Shown: positions 18,206 through 28,983, numbered from the stretch's first letter. The stretch: DNA of 64,000 nucleotides from Asaia bogorensis (GCA_945897825.1 CAMDGX010000007.1:17294-81293), one strand, 5' to 3'. Translations and numbers: made by a program. Notes: generated by a model not told the origin, from the sequence alone.

Positions 18206-19194
18206 GGCGCGTTCCTTCCCAGCGATTCCGAATTGACCACGTAGCCGGGGTCCAGCGTGCCGTCGAAATAGTCGAGGATGTTGGCCACCGCCCGGCGGGA
18301 CATCTTGGCGTAGCATTCCAGCGGGGCGGCGGCGTTGTGCGGGGCGAGCACGATGTTGGGCAGCTTGAACAGCGGATTGTCCGGGTTCGGCGGCTCCTGC
18401 ACCATGACGTCGATGCCGGCCGCCTCGATGGTGCCGTCGGCCAGCGCCACGGCCAGCGCTGCCTCGTCCACCAGGCCGCCGCGGGCGGTGTTGATCAGCC
18501 AGGCGGTCGGCTTCATCTGCTTGAGGAACGAGGCGTCGACCATGTGCCGCGTCTCGGCGCTGAGCGGGCAGTGCAGGCTGACGACATCGGCCAGCGGCAC
18601 GGCCTCCATCAGCTTCGGCGCCGGGATGTGGCCGTCGGCGGCGATGCGCGGGGTGGGGAAGGCGGGGTCGTGCACCATGACCTTCATGCCGAAGGCGGTG
18701 CAGAGCTTGGCCACCCGGGTGCCGATGCGGCCGTAGCCGATCAGCAGGATGGTGCGCTCCGACAACTCGTGCATGCGCCGGCCGGTCTGGATCATCCAGG
18801 TTCCCGCCCGCACCGAGGCGTCGTACTCCACGGTGCGTCGGGCGGTGGCCAGCATCAGCATCATGGCGTGCTCGGCGACCGAGAGGTCGTTGGCGCCGTT
18901 GACCACGCCGACGGTGACGCCGCGCCGCGTGCATTCGGGAATGTCCAGCGTGTCGAAGCCGACGCCGAAGCGGCTGACCATGCGCAGCCGGGGGGCGGCG
19001 GCCAGCAGGTCGGCCTGCACCTTCTCCAGCCCCACCATGATCGCATCGGCATCGACGGCGGCGGCGGCGAGTTCCTTCTGCAGCGGCGGGCCACGGAAAT
19101 CCTTCGACAGCAGCGTCACCTCGATATCGGGGCGGGCGGCGAGCATCTCCATGGCGGTGGGGTGCAGCGCGCGGCAGAAGACGACTTTGGGCAT
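18202..19194 (-). CDS. D-isomer-specific 2-hydroxyacid dehydrogenase
   Basis: A 330-aa NAD-dependent enzyme of the PGDH/D-lactate family. The dinucleotide motif is GYGRIGTRV near residue 153, with Asp at the end of the second strand (VHDPAF), favouring NAD. Catalytic residues are visible: Arg in NTARGGLVDE, Glu in VQEPPNPD, His in LAPHNAAAP. No ACT domain, so it is not a full-length serA. Paired with the aminotransferase through a GTGA overlap. Confidence 0.9.
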   Translation of the reverse strand: MPKVVFCRALHPTAMEMLAARPDIEVTLLSKDFRGPPLQKELAAAAVDADAIMVGLEKVQADLLAAAPRLRMVSRFGVGFDTLDIPECTRRGVTVGVVNGANDLSVAEHAMMLMLATARRTVEYDASVRAGTWMIQTGRRMHELSERTILLIGYGRIGTRVAKLCTAFGMKVMVHDPAFPTPRIAADGHIPAPKLMEAVPLADVVSLHCPLSAETRHMVDASFLKQMKPTAWLINTARGGLVDEAALAVALADGTIEAAGIDVMVQEPPNPDNPLFKLPNIVLAPHNAAAPLECYAKMSRRAVANILDYFDGTLDPGYVVNSESLGRNAP

Positions 19195-19251
19195 TTGGGC
19201 GTTCCCGCGGGATTGGACGTTTTTGGGATTACTGGGTTGCGCGGGCGATGC

Positions 19252-19280
19252 TTGCACCATCGGGGGGGCGCCGCTAGTGT
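19252..19280 (+). promoter_or_regulatory. Candidate leuA promoter
   Basis: TTGCAC (19252-19257), 17 bp, then TAGTGT (19275-19280). The predicted transcription start (about 19287) falls just before the leader peptide ATG at 19289, so the leader would be read from a nearly leaderless 5' end. Found by eye. Confidence 0.5.
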
Positions 19281-19288
19281 CCGCGGCC

Positions 19289-19390
19289 ATGCACGAGGCA
19301 GTTCCCTTTGCCGGGCTGGATGCGCAGGTTGTTGCGCCCGCTTCCGCGTGCCTCCTTCTTCCCCTTCGACTTAGCCGCCCCTGGGCGTGA
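19289..19390 (+). CDS. leuL: leuA leader peptide (attenuator peptide)
   Basis: A 33-codon frame whose end reads ACLLLPLRLSRPWA and stops at TGA 19388-19390. It contains a cluster of Leu codons CTC CTT CTT, then CTT and CTT again after Pro and Arg. CTT is rarely used in the surrounding 70% GC genes, which favour CTG and CTC. The position directly after a promoter and 100 bp before leuA, together with the downstream hairpins, matches a classical leucine attenuator: low charged tRNA-Leu would stall the ribosome here. The family link to alphaproteobacterial leuA leaders is from general knowledge. Confidence 0.75.
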   Translation: MHEAVPFAGLDAQVVAPASACLLLPLRLSRPWA

Positions 19391-19450
19391 CGCCGCGCGA
19401 GTGCGGCATCGCTCAGGGGAAGCCCTGAGGCCGGCCGCGCGCGCGGCCCC
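19391..19450 (+). promoter_or_regulatory. leuA attenuator hairpins
   Basis: Two stems follow the leader stop. CTCAGGG/CCCTGAG (19412-19429) has a 4-base GAAG loop, and GGCCGCGC/GCGCGGCC (19433-19448) is a perfect 16-bp palindrome. The segment just after the stop (CGCCGCGCGAGTGCGGC) could pair alternatively. No run of T follows, so the downstream stem may act by a U-poor terminator or by blocking translation; which one is inference. Confidence 0.55.
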
Positions 19451-19492
19451 CGCGCCATGAGCGCACCAAGGTTGAACGAGGAAGTGCCCACC

Positions 19493-21079
<1,587 letters not shown>

Positions 21080-21089
21080 GGCGCGCCGA

Positions 21090-21140
21090 CTAGAGCGGAA
21101 GCCCTGCTGATAGTCGCACGGCTTCCGCTCTAGGTTTTTG
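21090..21140 (+). terminator. leuA terminator
   Basis: A 14-bp perfect stem CTAGAGCGGAAGCC (21090-21103) pairs with GGCTTCCGCTCTAG (21120-21133) and is followed by GTTTTTG. It lies 11 bp after the leuA stop. Confidence 0.8.
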
Positions 21141-21158
21141 ATTAAGAACGCAAATCTT

Positions 21159-21184
21159 CCGACCGGATGATTCCATCCGGTCGG
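21159..21184. terminator. Second hairpin between convergent leuA and the giant FG-GAP gene
   Basis: An 11-bp perfect stem CCGACCGGATG/CATCCGGTCGG with a 4-base loop, 8 bp beyond the stop of the minus-strand gene. It probably ends the minus-strand transcript, although the T run on that side is weak (AAGATTTG). Confidence 0.55.
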
Positions 21185-21192
21185 ATATTGCT

Positions 21193-24100
21193 CTAGCCCA
21201 GGGTGCGCAGCGCTTCGCCATCGGCACGGCGCACCCGGACCTCGCCCTCGGCACACGGCAGCCACGCCCGGAACCCGGCGGCGGGCAGGCCGGCGCGGTC
21301 GAGGTCGATGCGCCAGCGATTGGCCACCACGCGCCGCGCCATGCCGTCCGCCTCGATCCGCAGCGCGGCCGGGCCGAGCGGGTTGCTGGCCCAGCCTTCC
21401 ACCAGGATGCCGCCCTCGGCCGGCAGGACGCGCTCCAGGAACCCGTCCAGCGGCCCGGTGCCCGGGCGCGGCGCGAGGCCGAGGCGGGTGCGCAGCGCCT
21501 CCAGCGCCATGCCCTCCTCCAGCCGCGGCAGCGGGTCGGCGACCTCGGGCGCATCGGGATGGCGGCCATCGCCGAGCGGGCAGAACGTCTCGGCCGGCAG
21601 CCCCTCGGCCAGGATCGCCGCATGGCGGGCCAGCGCGAGGTGATGGTAGCGCGCGGGGGCGGCGGTCTCGCGCACAACGCGCACCCCGTCCAGCAGTGCC
21701 ACCGCCGGCACCATCGCGGCGCCGAGCCAGATGGCATGGCTCGGGCTGACCACGAGGTCGCGCGCCGGGCGGCCGGGGCCGAAGGCATGGGCGCGGATGC
21801 GCACCGCGCGCTGCGCGGCATCGCCAGGGTCGGCGGCCCAGGAGCCCACCCAGGTCAGCAGCCTCGCCGCACCCGCCGCCGTCAGCACCGCATCGCCGGC
21901 GCGCAGCGTCTCGACCGGCCGCTGCCCGAACGGTGTCGCGACCAGGGTGCCGGGCGCGTAGCACGGCATGGCGACGGTGGTGGACACCAGAAGCTGTGCG
22001 GCGCCGTTGGAGAAAGTGGTGAAGCCGCCACTGGTGCCGCCCTCGGTCCAGCCGGTATCGGTGAACACCACGCCGTCGCCGGCATTGCCGGTCACGCGCA
22101 GTGTGTTGGAAGTGGGCGACAGCCGCAGCAGCGCCAGGCGCGACAGCAAAAGGGCGTTGTCGCCGCTGCCGCCCAGGTCGATCGCCTCGATCTCCTTCAG
22201 CCGCTCCGAGGGCATGGCATCGAGATTGAGCGCCAGCCCGGCCCCGCCCAGGGCCAGCATGTCGGTGCCATTGCCGCCCACCACGCGGGTGAAGCCGAGG
22301 TCGGCGACAACCAGGATATCGTCGCCCGCGCCGCCGATCAGCACGTCGGCGCCGCCAATGCCGATCAGGAGGTCGTCGCCCTGCCCGCCGACCATTCGGT
22401 CCGCGCCGGCGGTCCCCATGAGGGAGTCGCTCGCCGCCGTGCCCGCATGGCTCACGCCGGCGGTGAAATCGCGCCCGAACACCAGGTAGGCCGCGCCGCC
22501 GCCGGCGCCGTCGTTGGTGGCCCGGGGGCCGCCCACCAGGATGTCGTCGAAGCCATCGCCATTGACGTCGCCGGCCGAGGAGACCGCGGCACCGATCTCG
22601 TCGTCCTCCTCGGCGCCGACGATCATCAGGCCGCCGGCACCCTCCGTGAATTGGCGCAGGCGGATCTCGCCCTGGAAACCATCTGCCTGGCCGAACACCA
22701 CATAAGTGGCACCGACGTAGCGGTCCGGGTCCTGCGGGTGCCATGTGCTTGGATCGGAGACGAGCAGGTCGTCGATCCCGTCGCCGTTGACATCGCCGGC
22801 CGCGGACACGTCCAGCCCGAGCGCGCCGTAGGGCTCGTTCCCGCGCAGCACGAAGCCGCCGAAGCCTGCCGCCAGCTGGGAGGCGAGGATCTCGCCGCCG
22901 AAGCCGCCGCTGCCGCCATAGATCACGTAGGCCGAGCCGCCGCGCGCCGCATACGGATCGCCCGCATTGTAGGCGGAGGGGGCGCCGATCACGATGTCGG
23001 CGAAGCCGTCGCCGTTGATGTCCCCGGCGGAGGAGACCGAGTAGCCGGCATAGCCGCCCGGAGTCTCGCCGACGAACACGAAGCCCTCGTTGGCGTCGGG
23101 GACGTCGGCGAGCAGAACCTCATCCGGGAAGCCGTCGGTGCGCCCGAACAGGACATAGACCCGGCCCAGCAAGTCGGCCTGGGCCGATGCCCGGGGTGCG
23201 CCGATCATGAGGTCGTCGATCCCGTCGCCGTTCACGTCCCCGGCTGCGGCCACCGAATAGCCGATGGCATCGTAGTCCCCGGCGCCGCGCACCACGAATC
23301 CGCCGATCCCGTCGCGGATATCGGCCAGCTCCAGCGTCGGCCCGATCGGGTCGGGGCGGCCGAGCACGACATAGGTCATGCCGCGCAGGGGGCCCGCCTC
23401 GCCCGCGGTGCCGAACGGGGCGCCGATCAGCAGGTCGGCGTAGCCGTCGCCGTTGATGTCGCCGACCGCCGACACGGAGTTCCCGGACCTGTCGTTCGGT
23501 TCCTCCCCGAGGATGGCCACGACTCCCGCCGGGCTGTCCTCCAGGTCCAGTTCGGCGGCGAAGCCGTCGTCCCTGCCCAGCACCAGGTAGCTTCTGCCGG
23601 ACCTGACGGCGTCCGGGGCATACGGGGCCGAAACGATCAGGTCCGCCAGCCCGTCCCCATTGAAGTCGCCCGCCGCGGCCATCTCGGAGGCGAACGAGCC
23701 ATACTCGAACTCGCCCCGCACGGTGAAACCGGGGATGAACCCGCCGAGATCGGACAGCAACGTGAACACCGGGTATCCGTACGGCCCCCCCGCGTCGGGC
23801 CCGCCGAACACCACGTAGGCGGTGCCGACGCTGTATTCGCCCATCGAGCCCCGCGTGTTCGGTGCGCCGATGACGAAATCGTCGAATCCGTCGCCGTTCA
23901 CATCGCCCGCCGTCGTCACCGACGCGCCGGCGAAATCGTACTGCGACTCCCCCACGAAGGTGGTGCCGAAGCCGTTGGCGGACACCTCGGCGAGGTCGAT
24001 CAGCAACAGCCCCTGCGCCACCCGGACGTCGGTGTTGACCACCACCTTCGCCAGCCCGCTGCTCCACGTGGCATAGCCGCCGACGCTCTCCACGAACTCC

Positions 24101-26061
24101 CAGGTCAGCCCGTCCGAATTGTCCAGGTACAGCCCGTCGCCGACATCGCCGTCCACGACCACCGTGTTGCTCTCGTCTGACAGCCCGAGCACGGTGCGCA
24201 CCGACAAGACGATCTCGTTGTCGCCGCTCCCGGTCAGGTCGATGCGCTCGATGCCCTGCAGCCGCATCGACCAGCCGTCGCCGAAATCGGCGAGGTTCCA
24301 CTCGAGCCCGGCGAAGTCGAGCGCGAGGGTGTCGAAGCCGGAGCCCCCATCGGCCCGCGCGAAGCTCAGCGAGCCGATGCGCAGGATGTCATCACCCGCC
24401 CCGCCGATCAGCGAGTCGGCGCCTTCCAGCCCCTCCAGGATGTCGTTGCCCGCCCCTCCCACCAGCGTGTCGGCATCCACCGTCCCGGTCAGCGTCTCGT
24501 CCGCGCCGGTGCCCACCTCGGTGAGCGTGTCGGTGAAGTCGCGGCCGAAGATCACATAGGCCTCGCCCGCATCCGCGCCGGCGAACCTGGAGGTGACGAT
24601 CATGTCGTCGAACCCGTCGCCGTCGATGTCGCCGGCGGCCGCCACGCTCCGCCCGGTGGCGCCCGCCCCGGCAATGGCCGTGATGGCGAAGCCGCCGATG
24701 CCCGCGGCGATGCTGGACAGGTCGATCTCGGCCGGCAGCGCCAGGTCGCGCGTGCCGAACACCACATAGGCGCCGCCATAGTTGCCCACGCCCGACGCGC
24801 CGATCAGCAGGTCGTCCAGCCCGTCCCCGTTCACGTCGCCGGCCCCGGACACCGAGATGCCGGCGAAGTCCGCTGCGGCCGCGCCGCGGATCAAAAGGCC
24901 ATAGCCGCCGGATGCCAGGTCGATCGCGTCCGGAAACCCGCCCGACCCGCCCAGGATCACATAGACGCCGCCTGCGTAGCCGGCGCCGCCATTGACCACC
25001 CGCGGCGCGCCCACCACCAGGTCGGCCCAGCCGTCGCCATTGAAATCCCCGGCGGTCGACACCGAGACGCCGGCATAGTCGAACGCATTCGCGCCATGGA
25101 TGACGAAGCCGCCGATGCCGCTGGCGACTTGGACCAGGTCGATCTGGCCGCCGAACCCGCCGCTGCGCCCGTACACCACATAGGCGCCGCCGGCCTCGAA
25201 CCGGTTGTTGTACGGTCCGTCGATCCAGCGCGTGCCGATGACCACGTCATCCAGGCCGTCGCCGTTGATGTCCCCGGCCGACGCGACCGAATAGCCGGCG
25301 TGGTCTTCTTCCTTTTCGCCGACCATGACGAAGCCGAAATCGCGGAACGACGGGCTGGTCACCGCGGGCGGCGCCAAGCCGTCGCTGCGGCCGAACAGGA
25401 TGTAGCTGGCCCCGTAGCCGTTCTCGTCGTCGAAATCGTCGTCCGGGGAGCCGAAGGCATAGGGCGCCCCGATGATCAGGTCGTCCAGTCCATCGCCGTT
25501 GAAATCCCCGGCCGCGGCGACGGAGGAGCCGAGCCGGTCATTGACGGTGGCGCCGTGCAGCGCGAAGCCGCCGGTGCCCCCGGCCACGTCCTGGAGGTTG
25601 ATCCCGCTCGCGAACCCGCCCGCGCGCCCGAACACCACATAGGCGGTACCGTTGTCATACCCGTCGTTGCTGTCACCACCGGTCCGCGGCGCGCCGACGA
25701 TCATGTCGTCGAACCCGTCGCCGTTGAAATCCCCGGCGGAGGACACCGACCAGCCGGAATAGTGGAACCCGTCCTCGCCGCGGATGACGAACCCGCCCGT
25801 CCCTCCGGCCACGGCGTCGAGATCGATGCTGGCCGGGAAACCGCCGGCCGCGCCGAACACCACGAAGGTCTCGCCGGCGAAATCAATCAGCGCGCCATCG
25901 GCGTTGGGCGCCCCGATGATCAGGTCGTCGAACCCGTCGCCGTTGACATCGCCCGCCGAGGCCACGGAAAATCCGAGCTGGTCGTTGATGTTGCGGCCCC
26001 GGATGACGAAGCCTCCCGTCCCCAGGGCCACGCTCGAAAGCTGGATCGGTGGGATTGCCAT
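21193..26061 (-). CDS. Giant FG-GAP / RTX / Hint-domain protein (1622 aa)
   Basis: Architecture by position: residues 1-500 contain seven FG-GAP (integrin alpha type) repeats, each with a Ca-binding core such as AGDVNGDGFDD. Residues about 509-560 are RTX-type nonapeptides (GGAGNDILEG, GGAGDDIL), followed by a segment with DESNTVVVDG. Residues about 690-1200 hold seven more FG-GAP repeats, then a second RTX block (GGQGDDLLIG) and a matching TSNTLRVTGN segment. A Hint (hedgehog/intein) domain starts at CYAPGTLVATP near residue 1365. Seven repeats twice implies two seven-bladed propellers. Such proteins are usually exported by type I secretion without a signal peptide; none is seen. No secretion genes are adjacent. 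ATG 26061 has GAAGGTG upstream. Confidence 0.9.
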   Translation of the reverse strand: MAIPPIQLSSVALGTGGFVIRGRNINDQLGFSVASAGDVNGDGFDDLIIGAPNADGALIDFAGETFVVFGAAGGFPASIDLDAVAGGTGGFVIRGEDGFHYSGWSVSSAGDFNGDGFDDMIVGAPRTGGDSNDGYDNGTAYVVFGRAGGFASGINLQDVAGGTGGFALHGATVNDRLGSSVAAAGDFNGDGLDDLIIGAPYAFGSPDDDFDDENGYGASYILFGRSDGLAPPAVTSPSFRDFGFVMVGEKEEDHAGYSVASAGDINGDGLDDVVIGTRWIDGPYNNRFEAGGAYVVYGRSGGFGGQIDLVQVASGIGGFVIHGANAFDYAGVSVSTAGDFNGDGWADLVVGAPRVVNGGAGYAGGVYVILGGSGGFPDAIDLASGGYGLLIRGAAAADFAGISVSGAGDVNGDGLDDLLIGASGVGNYGGAYVVFGTRDLALPAEIDLSSIAAGIGGFAITAIAGAGATGRSVAAAGDIDGDGFDDMIVTSRFAGADAGEAYVIFGRDFTDTLTEVGTGADETLTGTVDADTLVGGAGNDILEGLEGADSLIGGAGDDILRIGSLSFARADGGSGFDTLALDFAGLEWNLADFGDGWSMRLQGIERIDLTGSGDNEIVLSVRTVLGLSDESNTVVVDGDVGDGLYLDNSDGLTWEFVESVGGYATWSSGLAKVVVNTDVRVAQGLLLIDLAEVSANGFGTTFVGESQYDFAGASVTTAGDVNGDGFDDFVIGAPNTRGSMGEYSVGTAYVVFGGPDAGGPYGYPVFTLLSDLGGFIPGFTVRGEFEYGSFASEMAAAGDFNGDGLADLIVSAPYAPDAVRSGRSYLVLGRDDGFAAELDLEDSPAGVVAILGEEPNDRSGNSVSAVGDINGDGYADLLIGAPFGTAGEAGPLRGMTYVVLGRPDPIGPTLELADIRDGIGGFVVRGAGDYDAIGYSVAAAGDVNGDGIDDLMIGAPRASAQADLLGRVYVLFGRTDGFPDEVLLADVPDANEGFVFVGETPGGYAGYSVSSAGDINGDGFADIVIGAPSAYNAGDPYAARGGSAYVIYGGSGGFGGEILASQLAAGFGGFVLRGNEPYGALGLDVSAAGDVNGDGIDDLLVSDPSTWHPQDPDRYVGATYVVFGQADGFQGEIRLRQFTEGAGGLMIVGAEEDDEIGAAVSSAGDVNGDGFDDILVGGPRATNDGAGGGAAYLVFGRDFTAGVSHAGTAASDSLMGTAGADRMVGGQGDDLLIGIGGADVLIGGAGDDILVVADLGFTRVVGGNGTDMLALGGAGLALNLDAMPSERLKEIEAIDLGGSGDNALLLSRLALLRLSPTSNTLRVTGNAGDGVVFTDTGWTEGGTSGGFTTFSNGAAQLLVSTTVAMPCYAPGTLVATPFGQRPVETLRAGDAVLTAAGAARLLTWVGSWAADPGDAAQRAVRIRAHAFGPGRPARDLVVSPSHAIWLGAAMVPAVALLDGVRVVRETAAPARYHHLALARHAAILAEGLPAETFCPLGDGRHPDAPEVADPLPRLEEGMALEALRTRLGLAPRPGTGPLDGFLERVLPAEGGILVEGWASNPLGPAALRIEADGMARRVVANRWRIDLDRAGLPAAGFRAWLPCAEGEVRVRRADGEALRTLG

Positions 26062-26188
26062 GACGGACACCTTCGCGATCCGCGCGGGGGCGCGGCACGG
26101 TGGCCGAAATTTAGCGAATCGTAACCACTCGTGTCAAAATGATCACGAACGCATGGTGCCGGCCCAGCCGCCCGAACAGGAACCCGCC

Positions 26189-27262
26189 ATGACCAGCCCT
26201 GCGCCAGCCGCCGCCGCTCCCGCCGCCCCGGTGCTGGAAATCCAGACCTCGCGCCAGTTCCCCTCCTTCCTGGCCGAACAGCGCGCCAGCCTCGCCGTCA
26301 CCACCTACCAGGCCGGCAAGCTGTTCCTGCTCGGCCTGCAGCCCGATGGCCGCCTTTCGGTGTTCGAGCGAACGCTGGAGCGCTGCATGGGCATGTGCGC
26401 CACGCCGGGCGCCCTGCATGTCGCCACCCTGCAGCAGGTGTGGAAGTTCATCAACGTGCTGCCCCCGGGCCAGGACTGGCAGGGCCACGACGCGCTGTTC
26501 GCCCCGCGCATGAGCTGGGTGACCGGCGACATCGACGTGCACGACATCGCACTGGGCGCGGATGGCCGGCCGGTCTTCGCCAACACCCTGTTCAGCTGCC
26601 TCGCCACCGTGTCGGACACCGACAGCTTCCGCCCGGTGTGGAAGCCCCCCTTCATCTCCCGCCTTGCCGCCGAGGACCGCTGCCACCTCAATGGCTTGGC
26701 GATGGATGGCACCACCCCGCGCTACGTCACGCTGGTCGGCCGCAGCGACGTTGCCGATGGCTGGCGTGAGCACCGGCGCGACGGCGGCTGCGTGATCGAC
26801 GTGGTCACCGGCGAGACGGTGGTCGGCGGCTTGTCGATGCCCCACTCGCCGCGGCTGCACCAGGGCACGCTGTATCTGCTGAACGCCGGCACCGGACAGT
26901 TCGGCCGCGTCGACCTCGCCCCCGGGAGGTTCGAGCCGATCGCCTTCTGCCCCGGCTACGCGCGCGGGCTCTCGTTCCACGGCGACTATGCGGTGATCGG
27001 TATCTCGCTGCCGCGCGACAACCGCACCTTCACCGGCCTTGCGCTCGATGACGAACTGGCGGCGCGCGGCGCCGAGCCGCGCTGCGCCATCCTCGTGATC
27101 GATTTGCGCACTGGTGACACCGTGCACTGGGCGCGCTTCAGCGGCGTGGTGAAGGAGCTCTACGACGTCGCCGTGCTGCCGGGCATCCGCCGCCCGGCCG
27201 CCATCGGCTTCAAGTCCGACGAGATCCGCCGCGTCATCACCATCGGCGACGCGGCGGGCTGA
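26189..27262 (+). CDS. TIGR03032-like (DUF4915) beta-propeller protein
   Basis: A 357-aa protein resembling the uncharacterised TIGR03032 family, recognised from FLAEQRASLAVTTYQAGKLFLLG, the HVATLQQVWKF strand, DIDVHDIALG, CHLNGLAMDG and MPHSPRLHQGTLYLLNAGTG. The repeating strand pattern suggests a beta-propeller; no signal peptide. Function unknown. It is divergent from the giant FG-GAP gene (127 bp between starts). ATG 26189 was chosen over an in-frame ATG at 26153 because the shorter form starts at an AP-rich linker with AGGA upstream; neither is certain. Confidence 0.75.
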   Translation: MTSPAPAAAAPAAPVLEIQTSRQFPSFLAEQRASLAVTTYQAGKLFLLGLQPDGRLSVFERTLERCMGMCATPGALHVATLQQVWKFINVLPPGQDWQGHDALFAPRMSWVTGDIDVHDIALGADGRPVFANTLFSCLATVSDTDSFRPVWKPPFISRLAAEDRCHLNGLAMDGTTPRYVTLVGRSDVADGWREHRRDGGCVIDVVTGETVVGGLSMPHSPRLHQGTLYLLNAGTGQFGRVDLAPGRFEPIAFCPGYARGLSFHGDYAVIGISLPRDNRTFTGLALDDELAARGAEPRCAILVIDLRTGDTVHWARFSGVVKELYDVAVLPGIRRPAAIGFKSDEIRRVITIGDAAG

Positions 27263-27263
27263 C

Positions 27264-28244
27264 CTAGTAGCCCCGCGCCAGGTCCACCTGGTTCGGCAGC
27301 GCCTTGCCCGCCGCGCGCGCACGCAAATTCTCCAGCAGGATGTCCAGGCTGTCCGGGTTGTAGGTCGCCGGGCTGTCCGCCGAGACATGCGGGGTGATCA
27401 CCAGGTTGCGCGTCGTCCAGGCGCGGTGCCCCGCCGGCAGCGGCTCGGGCGTGGTCACGTCGATCACCGCGCCGTCGAGATGGCCGGACTCCAGCAGGTC
27501 GCACAGCGCCTCCTGATCCAGCAGCGGCCCGCGGCCGACATTCACGATCTTCGCCCCCTTCGGCAGCTTCGCCATCCGCTCGCGGCTGAGCAGGTTGCGC
27601 GTCTCCGCCAGCAACGGGCAGGCAAGCACCAGGAACTCGCTCTCGGGCAGCACGGCATCGATGTCGCTGATCGCCACCATGCGGTCGAACTCGGGGTGTG
27701 GGTCCGGACGGGTGCGCACGCCGATCGTCGTCATGCCCTGGCTGCGCGCCGCCGCCCCGGCATTGCCGCCGAGGTCGCCGACGCCCACCACCGTGCAGGT
27801 CTTGCCGCGCAGGATGGTGGTGAAATGCCCGGTCCATTCCTCGCGCCGCTGCTGCGTCGCGTAGGCCGGCATGCGGTTGTTCAGCATGGCGAGCGCCATC
27901 AGCGCGAATTCGCGCATCTTCGGCCCGTGCGCGCCGCGGTTGTTCAGTAGTGCCACGCCCGGCGGCAGCCAGTCGAACGGCATCAGCTTGTCCATGCCGG
28001 CCGCCATCACGAACACCAGCTTCAGCTTCGCGGCACCCGCCAGCGAGCGGCCCTTCAGCGTGCCGGGCGTGCCGATGAGCAGCTCGGCATCAGCGATGCC
28101 GCGCGCGAAGCCGTCGTCGCTGTCGCCGTAGGAGATATCGTGGCCCCGCCCCACATCGGGCCGCCGCGCGGCGGCGTCCTCCCATTGCTGGCGGGTGATG
28201 ACGAACAGGTCGTCGGGCGGGGGGTTCTGGATATGGATGCGCAT
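27264..28244 (-). CDS. D-isomer-specific 2-hydroxyacid dehydrogenase (NADP type likely)
   Basis: A 326-aa enzyme with GVGDLGGNA as the dinucleotide loop near residue 156 and an Arg-rich end to the second strand (VRTRPDPH), which usually indicates NADP(H) preference. Catalytic residues: Arg in NVGRGPLLD, Glu in TTPEPLPAG, His in ITPHVSADS. It resembles glyoxylate/hydroxypyruvate reductases in outline. It is convergent with the TIGR03032-like gene (1-bp gap). Confidence 0.87.
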   Translation of the reverse strand: MRIHIQNPPPDDLFVITRQQWEDAAARRPDVGRGHDISYGDSDDGFARGIADAELLIGTPGTLKGRSLAGAAKLKLVFVMAAGMDKLMPFDWLPPGVALLNNRGAHGPKMREFALMALAMLNNRMPAYATQQRREEWTGHFTTILRGKTCTVVGVGDLGGNAGAAARSQGMTTIGVRTRPDPHPEFDRMVAISDIDAVLPESEFLVLACPLLAETRNLLSRERMAKLPKGAKIVNVGRGPLLDQEALCDLLESGHLDGAVIDVTTPEPLPAGHRAWTTRNLVITPHVSADSPATYNPDSLDILLENLRARAAGKALPNQVDLARGY

Positions 28245-28269
28245 GGCGCCGATGCTGCCACGGTTGCGA

Positions 28270-28983
28270 TCATCCACAAAGAGTGTGCAACAGCACCGCG
28301 GCCGCCTGCGCGACATTCAGGCTCTGCACCCGCCCCGCGCCCTCGATCCGCACCTGGCGCCGGCATGCGGCCAGTACCGGCGCCGAGACACCGTGCTCCT
28401 CGTTGCCCAACACCAGCGCCACCGGCCGGTCGCGCGGCAGTTCCCCGAGCGCCACCGCCTCGCGCGACAGCGTGGCGGCGACCGTGCGGTAATGCGGGTC
28501 CAGCGCCCGCAGCGCGCGCGGCAGGTCGCGGGTGCGGAACAGCGCGAGGTGCTCCAACCCGCCCTCCGCCGTGCGCAGGGCGGCGTCGGACGGCATAGCG
28601 TGGCCCGGCCCCTCGCCGATCAACATCGCCTTCACGCCAAAGAACGCAGCGCTGCGGGCAATTGCGCCGAGATTGTGCGGATTGCCGATGCCGTCCAGTA
28701 CCAGCAGCAACGGCCCTTGCGGCGGCTGGTCGAAATCCAGGATCGCCGGCACCAGCGGCTTGGCCACCGCCACAATCCCGCCATGGTGCGGCGTGCCGGC
28801 GATCTTGGCCAGTTCCTCGGCATCGACCATGCGATAGGGCTTCTTCGCCGCCGCCAGCACCGCGCAGAACGGCCCGGCGGCGATCTTCTGCGCTGGCAGG
28901 TAGAACAGGCGCAGCACCGAAGCGGGCCGCCGGGCAAAGGCGGCGGCGACCGCGTTGGCGCCGCAGATGGCATCGGTGTTCAT
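28270..28983 (-). CDS. TrmH/SpoU-family RNA 2'-O-methyltransferase
   Basis: A 237-aa SPOUT methyltransferase with a short substrate-binding N domain (residues 1-75) and the catalytic knot: motif 1 GIGNPHNLGAIARSA, motif 2 LGNEEHGVS, motif 3 SLNVAQAAAVLL. Methylates a ribose in tRNA or rRNA; the exact target cannot be read from sequence. A second, longer SPOUT enzyme (RlmB-like) is encoded at 49153-50382. Divergent from the pseudouridine synthase gene. Confidence 0.9.
   Translation of the reverse strand: MNTDAICGANAVAAAFARRPASVLRLFYLPAQKIAAGPFCAVLAAAKKPYRMVDAEELAKIAGTPHHGGIVAVAKPLVPAILDFDQPPQGPLLLVLDGIGNPHNLGAIARSAAFFGVKAMLIGEGPGHAMPSDAALRTAEGGLEHLALFRTRDLPRALRALDPHYRTVAATLSREAVALGELPRDRPVALVLGNEEHGVSAPVLAACRRQVRIEGAGRVQSLNVAQAAAVLLHTLCG

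Noticed and set aside
22500..25900. Regularly spaced repeats suggesting a CRISPR array
   Set aside because: The periodicity comes from FG-GAP coding repeats of about 190 bp with diverged DNA; unit length and continuous coding frame exclude CRISPR.
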